This document shows, piece after piece, positions 46,981 through 55,423 of a stretch of DNA of 64,000 nucleotides. The DNA comes from Mesobacillus foraminis (GTDB taxonomy: Bacteria; Bacillota; Bacilli; Bacillales; Cytobacillaceae). Below the pieces are notes generated by a model. It was not told the DNA's origin. It saw nothing but the letters and a program-made list of their open reading frames with translations, and made no database searches. Position 1 is the stretch's first letter, and each line of letters begins with the position of its first letter. The translations under genes and the position numbers were made by a program. The DNA lies in NCBI RefSeq assembly GCF_004340465.1, contig NZ_SLVV01000012.1, forward strand, positions 1 to 64,000. Reading direction: 5' to 3'.

Positions 46981-47637
46981 ATGAAAAGACAATTTGCAGT
47001 GATTGGCATGGGCCGTTTCGGCTCTAGTGTGGCGGCCACTCTTTTTAAAGAGGGGCATGAGGTTTTGGCAATTGATAAAAGTGAAGAGAATATTGACGAC
47101 CATAAAGATACGGTCTCCTATGCGGTTATTGGCGATTCTACAGAAGAAGAAACCATGAAGGCAGTTGGAATCAGGAATTTTGATACAGTTATCGTCGCTA
47201 TTGGTGACGACATTCAGGCCAGCATTCTGACAGTGTTGCTGCTGAAAGAAATGGGTGTGAAGCATGTTGTTGCAAAAGCCCAGAACAAGAGCCACGGGCA
47301 GGTACTATCCAAGGTTGGGGCAGACAGAATCATTTTTCCTGAGCGGGATATGGGCGAACGGGTGGCACATCAGCTGATGGCATCACCCAATGTGCTTAAT
47401 TTTATTGAGCTTGCTGATCATTACAGCATTGAAGAAATCAAAGTACCTGCCAGCATGGAGGGCAGAAATCTCCGTGAACTCGATCTTCGGGCTAAATTTA
47501 ACGTTACGGTTGTAGCCATTAAAGAACGAAATAAAATAAATATAGCCCCCGACCCAGAGGAGACCCTTGAGCCAGACGATATATTACTTGTCATTGGGGA
47601 GAACTGCGATTTAGAGAAGTTTGAACGGGCAAAGTAA
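46981..47637 (+). CDS. ktrA: Potassium uptake regulatory subunit KtrA
   Basis: 218 residues. RCK domain (FAVIGMGRFGSSVAATLF, residues 5-22, nucleotide-binding) and a TrkA-C domain (from about residue 135; ILLVIGENCDLEKF at the end). Cytoplasmic gating ring of the Ktr K+ transporter; binds ATP/ADP and, in the C domain, c-di-AMP. ATG at 46981 has CTAGGAGG upstream. No ktrB membrane subunit gene is adjacent, so the partner must be elsewhere. It could equally be KtrC. Confidence 0.9.
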   Translation: MKRQFAVIGMGRFGSSVAATLFKEGHEVLAIDKSEENIDDHKDTVSYAVIGDSTEEETMKAVGIRNFDTVIVAIGDDIQASILTVLLLKEMGVKHVVAKAQNKSHGQVLSKVGADRIIFPERDMGERVAHQLMASPNVLNFIELADHYSIEEIKVPASMEGRNLRELDLRAKFNVTVVAIKERNKINIAPDPEETLEPDDILLVIGENCDLEKFERAK

Positions 47638-47750
47638 TAGCAAAGCTGGAAGGACAGAATTGACGTTTTGGTGAATAAGTCTGGGATTAGGTTTTCCAAA
47701 TATATGTAAAAAAGTATGCTGAATCCACCTGTTAGGAATATATTTCATGT

Positions 47751-47841
47751 AATCAGGAATAAAAGCTATGAAATCAGGAATAAAAGCTATGCAATCAGGA
47801 ATAAAAGCTGGGCAATCAGGAAAAGTGCTCTGCAATCAGTC
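47751..47841. repeat. 21-bp tandem repeat array
   Basis: Five copies of AATCAGGAATAAAAGCTATG begin at 47751, 47772, 47793, 47814 and 47834; the last two are degenerate. Period 21 (last 20). On the minus strand the frame is open and reads as a seven-residue repeat (IAFIPDF/Y), but no ribosome binding site or family supports a protein. It lies between ktrA and floT. Confidence 0.8.
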
Positions 47842-47857
47842 TAGAATAAAAACAACA

Positions 47858-47886
47858 AAAGGCAAGCCCGCACGGGGCTTGCCTTT
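47858..47886. terminator. Terminator between ktrA and floT
   Basis: AAAGGCAAGCCC and GGGCTTGCCTTT with a 5-base loop; A-rich left flank gives a U tract for floT on the minus strand. Confidence 0.8.
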
Positions 47887-47890
47887 CATG

Positions 47891-49450
47891 TTATTCCGCC
47901 TGTGGTGCCGCGCCCACTTTTTCCTTTGACTGCTCCAGCGGCAGGGGGTTTCCGCGGAGTTCGGAGGTTAGGGAATCAATACTTTGCCTAACATTGGCTT
48001 TCCCTGAGAAATTTTCGATCAGTTCTTTAACATCGATGCCTGAGGAAGCCTTTAGGCTTTCTTGAAGGCCGGCCATGAGGTTTGTAGCATACCCGGTGAC
48101 TTTATTAGCCCCGCCGTTCGCCCCGCTGCCTCCGGTATCAACAACAGTAATTTTGTCAATATTGCCCAATGGGCCTGCCACTTGTTTGGCATATTCAGGC
48201 AGCATTTTTAAAATCATATCGAGAGTCGCGGCCTGGCCAAACATTTCGAAGGCTTCGGCAATTTTTTCCTTTGCCTGGGCTTCGGCCATCCCTTTTAATC
48301 GGATAATCTCGGCTTCTGATTCCCCCTGGGCTTTTTGGGCCTCCGCCTTGGCGAGACCATCCATTCGAACCCTTTCAGCTTCAGCGCGTGCCATGGCTTC
48401 AATCCTGTATTTATTGGCGTCAGCCTCGGCCATTTCTTTTGCTTTTTGTGCGGCAGCCGATTGTTCGACGGCATAGCGGTCCGCGTCCGCTTTCTTTTTC
48501 ACTTCCGAATCATACTGACGCTCACGGCGCTGAATTTCTTTTTCTTCTAGCTCAATTTGTTTCTGGCGCTCAATAATCCTAACCTGCATCTCTTGTTCTG
48601 TAACATCCTGTTTGGAGCGGGCTGTTTCCAGATCGTACGCCTGGTCAGCGCGCGCCTTGGCTATATCCTGCTCCCGACGGTATTCGGCAACCTTCAATTT
48701 ATTGATTTTCTCTGCTTCAGCGATTTCTGTAGCCCGTTCAAATTCCGCTTTTTTAGCTTCCTTATCGGCTTCTGCCTTTTTAATCCGGGTTTCCTTTTCG
48801 GCGTCCGCTGTAGCAATATCTGCATCCCGTTTTACCTGGGCAATCCGGGGCTTCCCGAGTGAATCGAGATACCCGTTTTTATCCCGGACATCCTTGATTG
48901 TAAAAGATACAATGGTCAAACCCATTTTTGCAAGGTCCTGAGAGGCGACACGCTGGACCTCCTGCGAGAATTTATCTCTGTTCTTATAAATCTCTTCCAC
49001 TGTCATCGAACCAAGAATGGAGCGCAAATGACCTTCAAGTACTTCCCGCGCTTCATTTTCCCGGTCTTCCTTTGACTTGCCAAGGAATTGCTCGGCCGCC
49101 GTCGCAATCTCACTGATAGAGCCGCCAATTTTAATGATGGCCGTTCCATCAGCCATGACAGGGACACCTTGCTCGGTATATACTTCGGGAGTAGTTACCT
49201 CAAGCTTGCTTGACAATAGGCTCAAAGGGCGTGCCTGCTGAAATACAGGGAAAATAAATGCACCGCCGCCCCTGATGATTTTTATCCGGTTGCCTGATTC
49301 GTCTACATGTACATTCTTGCTGCCTAGGAAACTCCCGGTTACAATCAAAGCCTCATCAGGTCCAGCTGTTTTATACTTCGTAATAAAGACACCTATTAAA
49401 GCTAAAATTAAAAAAACAGCGATTGCAGTGACAATCCAGACCATGCTCAT
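47891..49450 (-). CDS. floT: Flotillin FloT (YuaG)
   Basis: 519 residues. One N-terminal membrane hairpin (about residues 3-24), a PHB/SPFH domain (about 27-200) and a long Glu/Ala/Lys-rich coiled coil (about 210-390), as in bacterial flotillins that organise fluid membrane microdomains. Ends in a Gly-rich and Ala-rich tail. ATG after AGGAGG. Twelve bases downstream of yuaF; the pair is the conserved NfeD-flotillin operon. Confidence 0.95.
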   Translation of the reverse strand: MSMVWIVTAIAVFLILALIGVFITKYKTAGPDEALIVTGSFLGSKNVHVDESGNRIKIIRGGGAFIFPVFQQARPLSLLSSKLEVTTPEVYTEQGVPVMADGTAIIKIGGSISEIATAAEQFLGKSKEDRENEAREVLEGHLRSILGSMTVEEIYKNRDKFSQEVQRVASQDLAKMGLTIVSFTIKDVRDKNGYLDSLGKPRIAQVKRDADIATADAEKETRIKKAEADKEAKKAEFERATEIAEAEKINKLKVAEYRREQDIAKARADQAYDLETARSKQDVTEQEMQVRIIERQKQIELEEKEIQRRERQYDSEVKKKADADRYAVEQSAAAQKAKEMAEADANKYRIEAMARAEAERVRMDGLAKAEAQKAQGESEAEIIRLKGMAEAQAKEKIAEAFEMFGQAATLDMILKMLPEYAKQVAGPLGNIDKITVVDTGGSGANGGANKVTGYATNLMAGLQESLKASSGIDVKELIENFSGKANVRQSIDSLTSELRGNPLPLEQSKEKVGAAPQAE

Positions 49451-49462
49451 ATCAATGACCTC

Positions 49463-49993
49463 CTAATAAAAGTTCTCCATTTCTTCATACAGGCCGACTT
49501 CAAGGACACCATCGGCCACGTCAATAACCAGCACTTTGCTTCCGGATGGAATTGTTCTTTTATTAAAGCTGACCGCAGGCTTGGCAATCCGCCCGCTGAT
49601 GCTTTCAATCAGCACTTCACCATATCCATCTTCAGGGACAGTCGTTATGACTGTACCAGTCCTGCCCCTTAAATCCGTTTCCTTGTACACCAGTGATTCT
49701 TCGGCAGCAGATAATGGGATTAAGACAAAAATATTTAACAGTATGACAAGAATAAGGGAAATAATGGCCGAAATAACGGCAATCAATATACTGTGAAACG
49801 AGGTAAGTACCTCGGCTGCATATCCTGCGGCCGAGAAAATGGCGATGAAAGAAAAAATCAGGACAGGGTTGATCAGTCCATCCAATAAGCCGCTCAAAGC
49901 ATCGCCGAAGAACAGGTAGAGAAGAGTTACGGCACCTGAGAAAATCAAGGCATAAAAATATACTGTTTCAACAGGCAAACCAAATAGCTCCAT
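49463..49993 (-). CDS. yuaF: NfeD-like membrane protein YuaF
   Basis: 176 residues. Three or four membrane helices (to about residue 95) and a C-terminal OB-fold NfeD domain (DLRGRTGTVITTVPEDGYGE near residue 108). Works with FloT in membrane organisation. ATG with AAAAGGACG upstream. No sigma-W gene partner such as yuaI follows. Confidence 0.92.
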   Translation of the reverse strand: MELFGLPVETVYFYALIFSGAVTLLYLFFGDALSGLLDGLINPVLIFSFIAIFSAAGYAAEVLTSFHSILIAVISAIISLILVILLNIFVLIPLSAAEESLVYKETDLRGRTGTVITTVPEDGYGEVLIESISGRIAKPAVSFNKRTIPSGSKVLVIDVADGVLEVGLYEEMENFY

Positions 49994-50277
49994 TGTTCAT
50001 CGTCCTTTTTAGAATCTTTAATGGTTTTTAGACAAACTATGCTTTTGTGTGACAAGCCCTCCTCCCTGTTACTGAATAGTCTTATTACGGATAAAAAAGG
50101 AAAATAGTTTCAAATAATAAAAAAATTACTTTTTCTTCTAACCCTTATGGATAAGCATGGCGAACGAAAAGGAACTCAATTTCAATTTTATTTGCCGGAA
50201 CTTTCCTTTAGAATAAAAAGAAGGCAAGACAGGCGGCAGGAGGACTGTGTGTTAAAAAAATTTAAGAAGGTGAATGC

Positions 50278-50847
50278 ATGAGACAAAAAGATATCTTCAT
50301 TGCTTTTTTCCGTTCGGGAATATTGGGCTATGGCGGGGGCCCCTCCTCGATTCCTCTTGTACATAAAGAAGTAGTAGAGACGTTTAAATGGATGGACTCC
50401 GATGAGTTCAGTGACATCCTTGCTCTCGGGAATGCTCTCCCAGGTCCGATCAATACAAAAATGGCTGGATACATTGGCTATCGGGTAGGAGGAATTACCG
50501 GAATGATAAATGCCATTCTGGCTTCAGTGACCCCGTCCATTATTTTAATGATTCTTTTGCTGACAGGCTTAAATGCCTATAAAGATGAAGCATGGGTGAA
50601 GGGGATGGCGGAAGCCGTGGTGCCGGTGGTGGCAGTAATGCTCGGTGTCCTGACATGGGGCTTTGTTGAAAAGTCGGGAAAGTCGAAAATCGGATGGCTT
50701 TGGACATTCTGTCTGATTGGGATTAGCCTCCTGTTGCTTGAGGGCTTGAATATCCATCCAGCGTTCATTATCTTTGCCTTTTTGGCCGGTGCGCTGCTAA
50801 TTCCTGTTTCTGGGAATGGGCAAAAGAGAAATAGGGGGGGTGAATAA
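50278..50847 (+). CDS. Chromate transporter family half-protein, N-type
   Basis: 189 residues, one CHR domain with about five membrane helices; GILGYGGGPSSIPLVHKE near residue 14 is the signature. Short-chain chromate transporters work as pairs with opposite topology. It shares its last base with the next gene. ATG after AGAAGGTG. Export of chromate is a family inference; other oxyanions are possible. Confidence 0.88.
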   Translation: MRQKDIFIAFFRSGILGYGGGPSSIPLVHKEVVETFKWMDSDEFSDILALGNALPGPINTKMAGYIGYRVGGITGMINAILASVTPSIILMILLLTGLNAYKDEAWVKGMAEAVVPVVAVMLGVLTWGFVEKSGKSKIGWLWTFCLIGISLLLLEGLNIHPAFIIFAFLAGALLIPVSGNGQKRNRGGE

Positions 50848-51377
50848 TGCTTTATATTCATATATTTTTAGCTTTCTTTATTCCCGGGATTCTCGGCTAT
50901 GGCGGAGGTCCGGCTTCGATTCCATTAATCGAAAATGAGGTAGTGGACCGGTATGGATGGCTGTCAGTGAAAGAATTCAGTGAAGTGCTGGCGCTCGGAA
51001 ATGCCTTGCCTGGCCCGATCGCAACCAAGATGGCAGGGTATATCGGCTATGAGGTGGGCGGAATAGCGGGAGCAGCAACAGCAGTCTTTGCCTCGGTCGC
51101 GCCCTCTCTGGTTCTGATGATTGGCCTGCTGGGACTGCTAATGAAATATAAGGAATCACCGAGGGTTAAACGGCTTACGATTGTCGTCAGGCCAATTATC
51201 GCTGTGCTGCTTGGCATTATGACATATGATTTCTTTTTTTCCTCTAATGAAAGTGTTGGAACCATGCAAACCCTTTTTATTGGGGGAATCAGCTTCATAT
51301 TAATGGAAAAGCTTAAAATTCATCCTGCCTATGTCATTGCAGGAGCCTTGATTTACGGTGCCATTGTTCTATCCTAA
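50847..51377 (+). CDS. Chromate transporter family half-protein, C-type
   Basis: 176 residues, one CHR domain with GILGYGGGPASIPLIENE near residue 12 and ALPGPIATKMAGYIG near residue 53. Paralogue of the previous gene and stop/start coupled to it (TAATG), so the two halves probably form one heterodimeric transporter. Confidence 0.88.
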   Translation: MLYIHIFLAFFIPGILGYGGGPASIPLIENEVVDRYGWLSVKEFSEVLALGNALPGPIATKMAGYIGYEVGGIAGAATAVFASVAPSLVLMIGLLGLLMKYKESPRVKRLTIVVRPIIAVLLGIMTYDFFFSSNESVGTMQTLFIGGISFILMEKLKIHPAYVIAGALIYGAIVLS

Positions 51378-51480
51378 AAAGAGCTCGATGCTCGCCATTG
51401 AAAAGTCTTATTGGTATAGTAGAAGTACGAAAAATTAACACAGTAATCATTATACATATATCAGAAAGAAGGCTGGTGCA

Positions 51481-54255
51481 GTGACATTTAAAAAGAAACA
51501 GTTTATGGGATTGGGCCTGACCATTTTCTTTTTAGTCCTCCTGTTGTTTGTCATCATGTACATGACAAGCACCATCAAGACAAACATGCTCGAAATTGTC
51601 CAGGACCGGTATGAAAAGGTCAATAAGGCAATGGAAATCAGGCAGCAAATTTACCAGGAAGACCGGGAACTATTATACTTGGTTAATCAGGGAGAACATG
51701 AGGGATCCAGTAACCAGGCCGCCTTCCTTGACGAAAGTGAGCGGGGAATTAACGAGAATATTTCGTCTCTGGAAGGAACTCTTAATAAAAAGCGGTCCAG
51801 AGAGCTGCTGAATGATGTGGAGGATGCTTACCGGAGCATTTCCGATATGAAAATAGAGATTCTCGACGGGCTGTCTGCCGGTGCGGCTTCTGGGGAGCTA
51901 GTGGAAATTTATAATAGTGGGAGCGCGAACCGCAGCACCCTGTTTAAAACGCTTAATGAATTTAAGGACTATCAGGAAAGCCTGATCAGTGAGGCAATGA
52001 ACGCCTCCAATACCGCTTTTAGGCAGCTTGTGGCAAGCCTTATTGCTGCAGTTGCTGCTGCCATTCTCTTAATCTCTACCGTTACCCTTTGGGTAATCAG
52101 GAGCACAAATAGGAGTCTTGAAACGATTGCAGACGGAATTAAGGCGATAGACTATGAAAACCTGGACACCCTTCCGAGGCTGAAACAGGAAACAGATGAT
52201 GCAATTGGCCAGATTGCTTACTCGTTCAATTCAATGGCTGCGTCCCTGGAAACGTATAATGCCAGGGAAAAGGAGTACACATCAGAAATAGCGGAGCAGA
52301 ACTGGATTCAGACTCATTCGGCCAATATTATTAATTTATACCATAGGAGCACAGAAATTGAACTGTTGGCGGATCAGTTCATTACAAAGCTTGTACCGAC
52401 AGCAGGTGCGAGCCTGGGTGCTTTTTATTTGCATGATGGAAATGGCGAAAATGCAGTTTTTAGAAAAATAGCTTCCTATGCTGATAGCGGAAATGATGCA
52501 GGGAGGGAAGTCATTCCTGTCCGGGAAGGCCTGGTTGGACAGTGCGCCCGGGAGAAAAAGGCAATCTACCTTACTAATGTCCTGGACAGTTATACTCCGG
52601 TTATGACAGCTTTCGGGGAGGCTGTACCGAAATCGATTCTGATCTCGCCAGTCATTGTTAAGGATGAGGTTGTGGCTGTAATTGAGCTGGCCAACCTTCG
52701 GGAATTCACAAAAGCAGAAAAAATCCTAGTCGAAAAAGTACTTGAAACACTGGGTATCGCTGTGACAAATATACTTGGAAGAATGGAAGTTGAGAGACTG
52801 CTGCTCGAGTCGCAGGCTCAGACAGAAGAATTGCAATCCCAGTCCGAAGAGCTTCAGGCACAGTCGGAAGAGCTGCAGACCCAGGCAGAGGAATTAAGGA
52901 TGATAAATGAACAGCTGGAAGAACGTTCAAAAGAAGCTGAACAAAAATCAGCACAGCTCCAAAAAGCAAAAAAAGACCTTGAAGAACATGCAAAACAGCT
53001 TCAGCTCAGTTCGAAATACAAGTCAGAATTCCTGGCAAATATGTCGCATGAACTGAGAACTCCGTTAAACTCGATCCTGCTTCTGTCTGAGATGCTTACG
53101 GAAGATGAGGATCAGGCACTCACTGATGAACAAAAGGAATTTTCGCGGGTGATCCACACCTCTGGCCAGGACTTACTCGATCTTATCAATGATATTCTTG
53201 ATCTCTCAAAAGTAGAGGTAGGGAAGCTTGAGGTCGAATTCGATGTAGTCAATATCAAAGAATTCAGTGATCGAATCAACCAGCTGTTTGCCCATTTGGC
53301 GGCTCATAAAAATCTGGAGTTTTCCGTCACGGCCAGCAAGGACCTCCCGGATGTTTTTTATACGGATGAACAGAGGCTTCAGCAGATTGTTAAAAATCTG
53401 TTGTCCAATGCATTCAAATTTACCGAGGAAGGATCAGTTGCTGTCTCGGTGGAGAAAGCTGGCAGCAAGGAGCTTGCGAGCCTTCCAAATTGGGATGGGG
53501 TGAATGATTGGCTGAAAATTAAAGTGGCTGATACGGGGATTGGAATTACAAAAGAAAAGCAAATGATAATTTTTGATGCTTTCCAGCAAGGCGATGGTGC
53601 AACGATGAGAAAGTACGGCGGAACGGGTCTTGGCCTGTCGATTTCGAGGGAATTTGCCCGCCTGCTTGGTGGAGTTGTCCAGGTAGAAAGTCAGGAAGGG
53701 AAAGGAAGCGTCTTTACGCTCCTCATTCCAAGCCTGCCTAATGGAGTTCCTTTCTCCAGTGAACATCAATCCTTTGAAGAGGTGGCATCAGCTGCCGAAA
53801 TCCTTCCTGGCGGCGATGATCATAGCGACACCTTGGTACAAGGGGTGGTAAACGGCAGGGATTCTCTTGAAACCAATATCCTGTCTGGTAAAAAGGTGGT
53901 TGTGGTCGATGATGACCAAAGAAATATCTATGCACTCACCAAGGCTCTGAAAAAGGAAGGCATGGAGGTCATTACAGCTGAAAACGGGCTTGAATGTCTC
54001 GAAATCATGGATAAAACGGAAGCGGATATTGTGCTGATGGATATTATGATGCCTGTTATGGATGGATATGAAACCATGAAGCGTGTCAGAAGCATGGAAA
54101 GTGGAAAAGATATTCCGATCGTTGCCCTTACAGCTAAGGCGATGAAGGGAGATCGGGAGAAATGTCTTGAAGCAGGGGCGTCCGATTATGTCAGCAAACC
54201 TCTGAAGCTCGACCAGCTTTTATCCGTTATGCGTGTCTGGATTACCAAAGAATAA
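51481..54255 (+). CDS. Hybrid sensor histidine kinase, RsbK-like
   Basis: 924 residues. Order: membrane helix (about 10-32), extracytoplasmic CHASE3-like helical region, second helix (about 181-205), HAMP, GAF (about 285-430), a coiled coil of EELQxQ(S/A) heptads (about 437-505), HisKA with phospho-His523 in MSHELRTPLNS, HATPase (DTGIGI, GTGLGLSI) and a C-terminal receiver (about 800-920) with Asp854 in VLMDIMMPVMDG. The same architecture is seen in B. cereus RsbK, the kinase that activates sigma-B. GTG start after AGAAGG. Thirteen bases before the CheR gene, with the PP2C regulator nearby. Confidence 0.88.
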   Translation: MTFKKKQFMGLGLTIFFLVLLLFVIMYMTSTIKTNMLEIVQDRYEKVNKAMEIRQQIYQEDRELLYLVNQGEHEGSSNQAAFLDESERGINENISSLEGTLNKKRSRELLNDVEDAYRSISDMKIEILDGLSAGAASGELVEIYNSGSANRSTLFKTLNEFKDYQESLISEAMNASNTAFRQLVASLIAAVAAAILLISTVTLWVIRSTNRSLETIADGIKAIDYENLDTLPRLKQETDDAIGQIAYSFNSMAASLETYNAREKEYTSEIAEQNWIQTHSANIINLYHRSTEIELLADQFITKLVPTAGASLGAFYLHDGNGENAVFRKIASYADSGNDAGREVIPVREGLVGQCAREKKAIYLTNVLDSYTPVMTAFGEAVPKSILISPVIVKDEVVAVIELANLREFTKAEKILVEKVLETLGIAVTNILGRMEVERLLLESQAQTEELQSQSEELQAQSEELQTQAEELRMINEQLEERSKEAEQKSAQLQKAKKDLEEHAKQLQLSSKYKSEFLANMSHELRTPLNSILLLSEMLTEDEDQALTDEQKEFSRVIHTSGQDLLDLINDILDLSKVEVGKLEVEFDVVNIKEFSDRINQLFAHLAAHKNLEFSVTASKDLPDVFYTDEQRLQQIVKNLLSNAFKFTEEGSVAVSVEKAGSKELASLPNWDGVNDWLKIKVADTGIGITKEKQMIIFDAFQQGDGATMRKYGGTGLGLSISREFARLLGGVVQVESQEGKGSVFTLLIPSLPNGVPFSSEHQSFEEVASAAEILPGGDDHSDTLVQGVVNGRDSLETNILSGKKVVVVDDDQRNIYALTKALKKEGMEVITAENGLECLEIMDKTEADIVLMDIMMPVMDGYETMKRVRSMESGKDIPIVALTAKAMKGDREKCLEAGASDYVSKPLKLDQLLSVMRVWITKE

Positions 54256-54267
54256 GAGGAATGTAGA

Positions 54268-55080
54268 ATGGATAAGGAAGAACTTGAACTAGAATTATTG
54301 CTGCTTGCGGTTTATCGGTTATCCGGCTTTGATTTTAGACAGTACATGCGATCCTCGATTATGAGGCGGGTGCAGAACAGGCTTCGGCTCGAACAGCTGC
54401 CGCAAATAAGCAGGCTGACTGAAAAAGTTATCCATGATGAAAACTGTCTTAAGAAGCTGCTTCATGATTTTTCAATTAATGTTACTGAAATGTTCAGGGA
54501 TCCTTCTTTCTTTCATACTTTCAGGAAGGATGTTGTTCCTTATTTAAGAACCCTTCCTGAGATTCGGATTTGGCATGCAGGGTGTTCTACTGGGGAGGAA
54601 GCGTACTCCATGTCGATCCTGATGGAGGAAGAGGGTCTCGGGCCAAAGGTTAAAATATATGCAACGGATATGAATGAAAGTGTTCTTCAAAAAGCTGAAA
54701 AAGGAATAATCCCGCTTGCAAAAATGCAATTGTTTACAAAGAATTATATTCAGGCTGGCGGGAGAAGATCCTTTTCCGAATATTATCATACCGACAGTCA
54801 ATTTGCTTATCTTGCTCCAAAACAGCTTGAGAAAATTATTTTTGCCCAGCATAACCTTGTTACTGACGGTTCCTTCAATGAATTCCATGTGATTATCTGC
54901 AGGAATGTCTTGATCTACTTTAATTTGCAGCTGCAGTCCAAAGTGCTTTCATTGTTCGAGGAAAGCCTTGGCGCAGGAGGCTTTCTCGGCCTTGGAAGCA
55001 AAGAGACGATCAGAACCGAGATTGAAAGCAATTTTAGCGATTTTTGTCCGGAAGAAAAACTATACCGTAAAAAAAGCTGA
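54268..55080 (+). CDS. CheR-type protein-glutamate methyltransferase, RsbM-like
   Basis: 270 residues. N-terminal CheR all-alpha domain (MRSSIMRRVQNRLRLEQLP near residue 27) and a SAM-binding domain with IRIWHAGCSTGEEAYSMSIL near residue 96 and ICRNVLIYF near residue 211. No chemotaxis gene is near. In the B. cereus group a CheR-like protein (RsbM) methylates RsbK to lower sigma-B activity; co-location with the hybrid kinase, 12 bases upstream, suggests this role. The Glu-rich coiled coil of the kinase is the likely target region. Confidence 0.87.
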   Translation: MDKEELELELLLLAVYRLSGFDFRQYMRSSIMRRVQNRLRLEQLPQISRLTEKVIHDENCLKKLLHDFSINVTEMFRDPSFFHTFRKDVVPYLRTLPEIRIWHAGCSTGEEAYSMSILMEEEGLGPKVKIYATDMNESVLQKAEKGIIPLAKMQLFTKNYIQAGGRRSFSEYYHTDSQFAYLAPKQLEKIIFAQHNLVTDGSFNEFHVIICRNVLIYFNLQLQSKVLSLFEESLGAGGFLGLGSKETIRTEIESNFSDFCPEEKLYRKKS

Positions 55081-55100
55081 AGGAATCGATTGAATAAACC

Positions 55101-55237
55101 TGTTGAGTGGAGTGGAAGGGTGAAGACCCCTGTTGGATCAGCGGGACAGGTGAAACCCGCAGAATCAGTAATGATAGTAATGAGGAGGCTCACCGCCCTC
55201 CCCGCGGAAAGCGGAACGCCTGGACCGGAAGTCAACA
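55101..55237 (+). repeat. Degenerate copy of a dispersed Bacillaceae intergenic element
   Basis: The stretch from TTGAGTGGAGTGGAAGG through AGCGGGACAGGTGAAACCC and GAGGAGGCTCACCGCCC to CCCGCGGAAAGCGGA and CGGAAGTCAAC reproduces, in order, blocks I recognise from a GC-rich, ~150-bp intergenic repeat common in Bacillus and Geobacillus genomes. The two GC-rich palindromic parts are eroded, so this is an old copy. Function unknown. The remaining DNA to 55423 holds a terminator and the ZIP promoter region. Confidence 0.65.
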
Positions 55238-55254
55238 GTTTGTCTACAGTCTGA

Positions 55255-55288
55255 GTGTTGAAACAAAAATGTTTCAACACTTTTTTTT
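55255..55288 (+). terminator. Terminator of the kinase-methyltransferase unit
   Basis: GTGTTGAAAC and GTTTCAACAC with a 6-base loop, followed by T8. Confidence 0.9.
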
Positions 55289-55423
55289 ATTTTGAATACC
55301 TTATTGTTGACGCTACAGTTTGCCAGTGTTTAAAATGTTTCCTAAAGGAAACTTTATTAGATTTGAGCATAAGTTAAAACATAGCGAAACAATATTTTTA
55401 AATTGACTGTAGGAGGAATGGTG

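Noticed and set aside
47611-47835. Minus-strand 74-codon frame with FIPDY-like heptads
   Set aside because: Generated by the 21-bp repeat; no ribosome binding site, no family, and it overlaps the ktrA 3' end.
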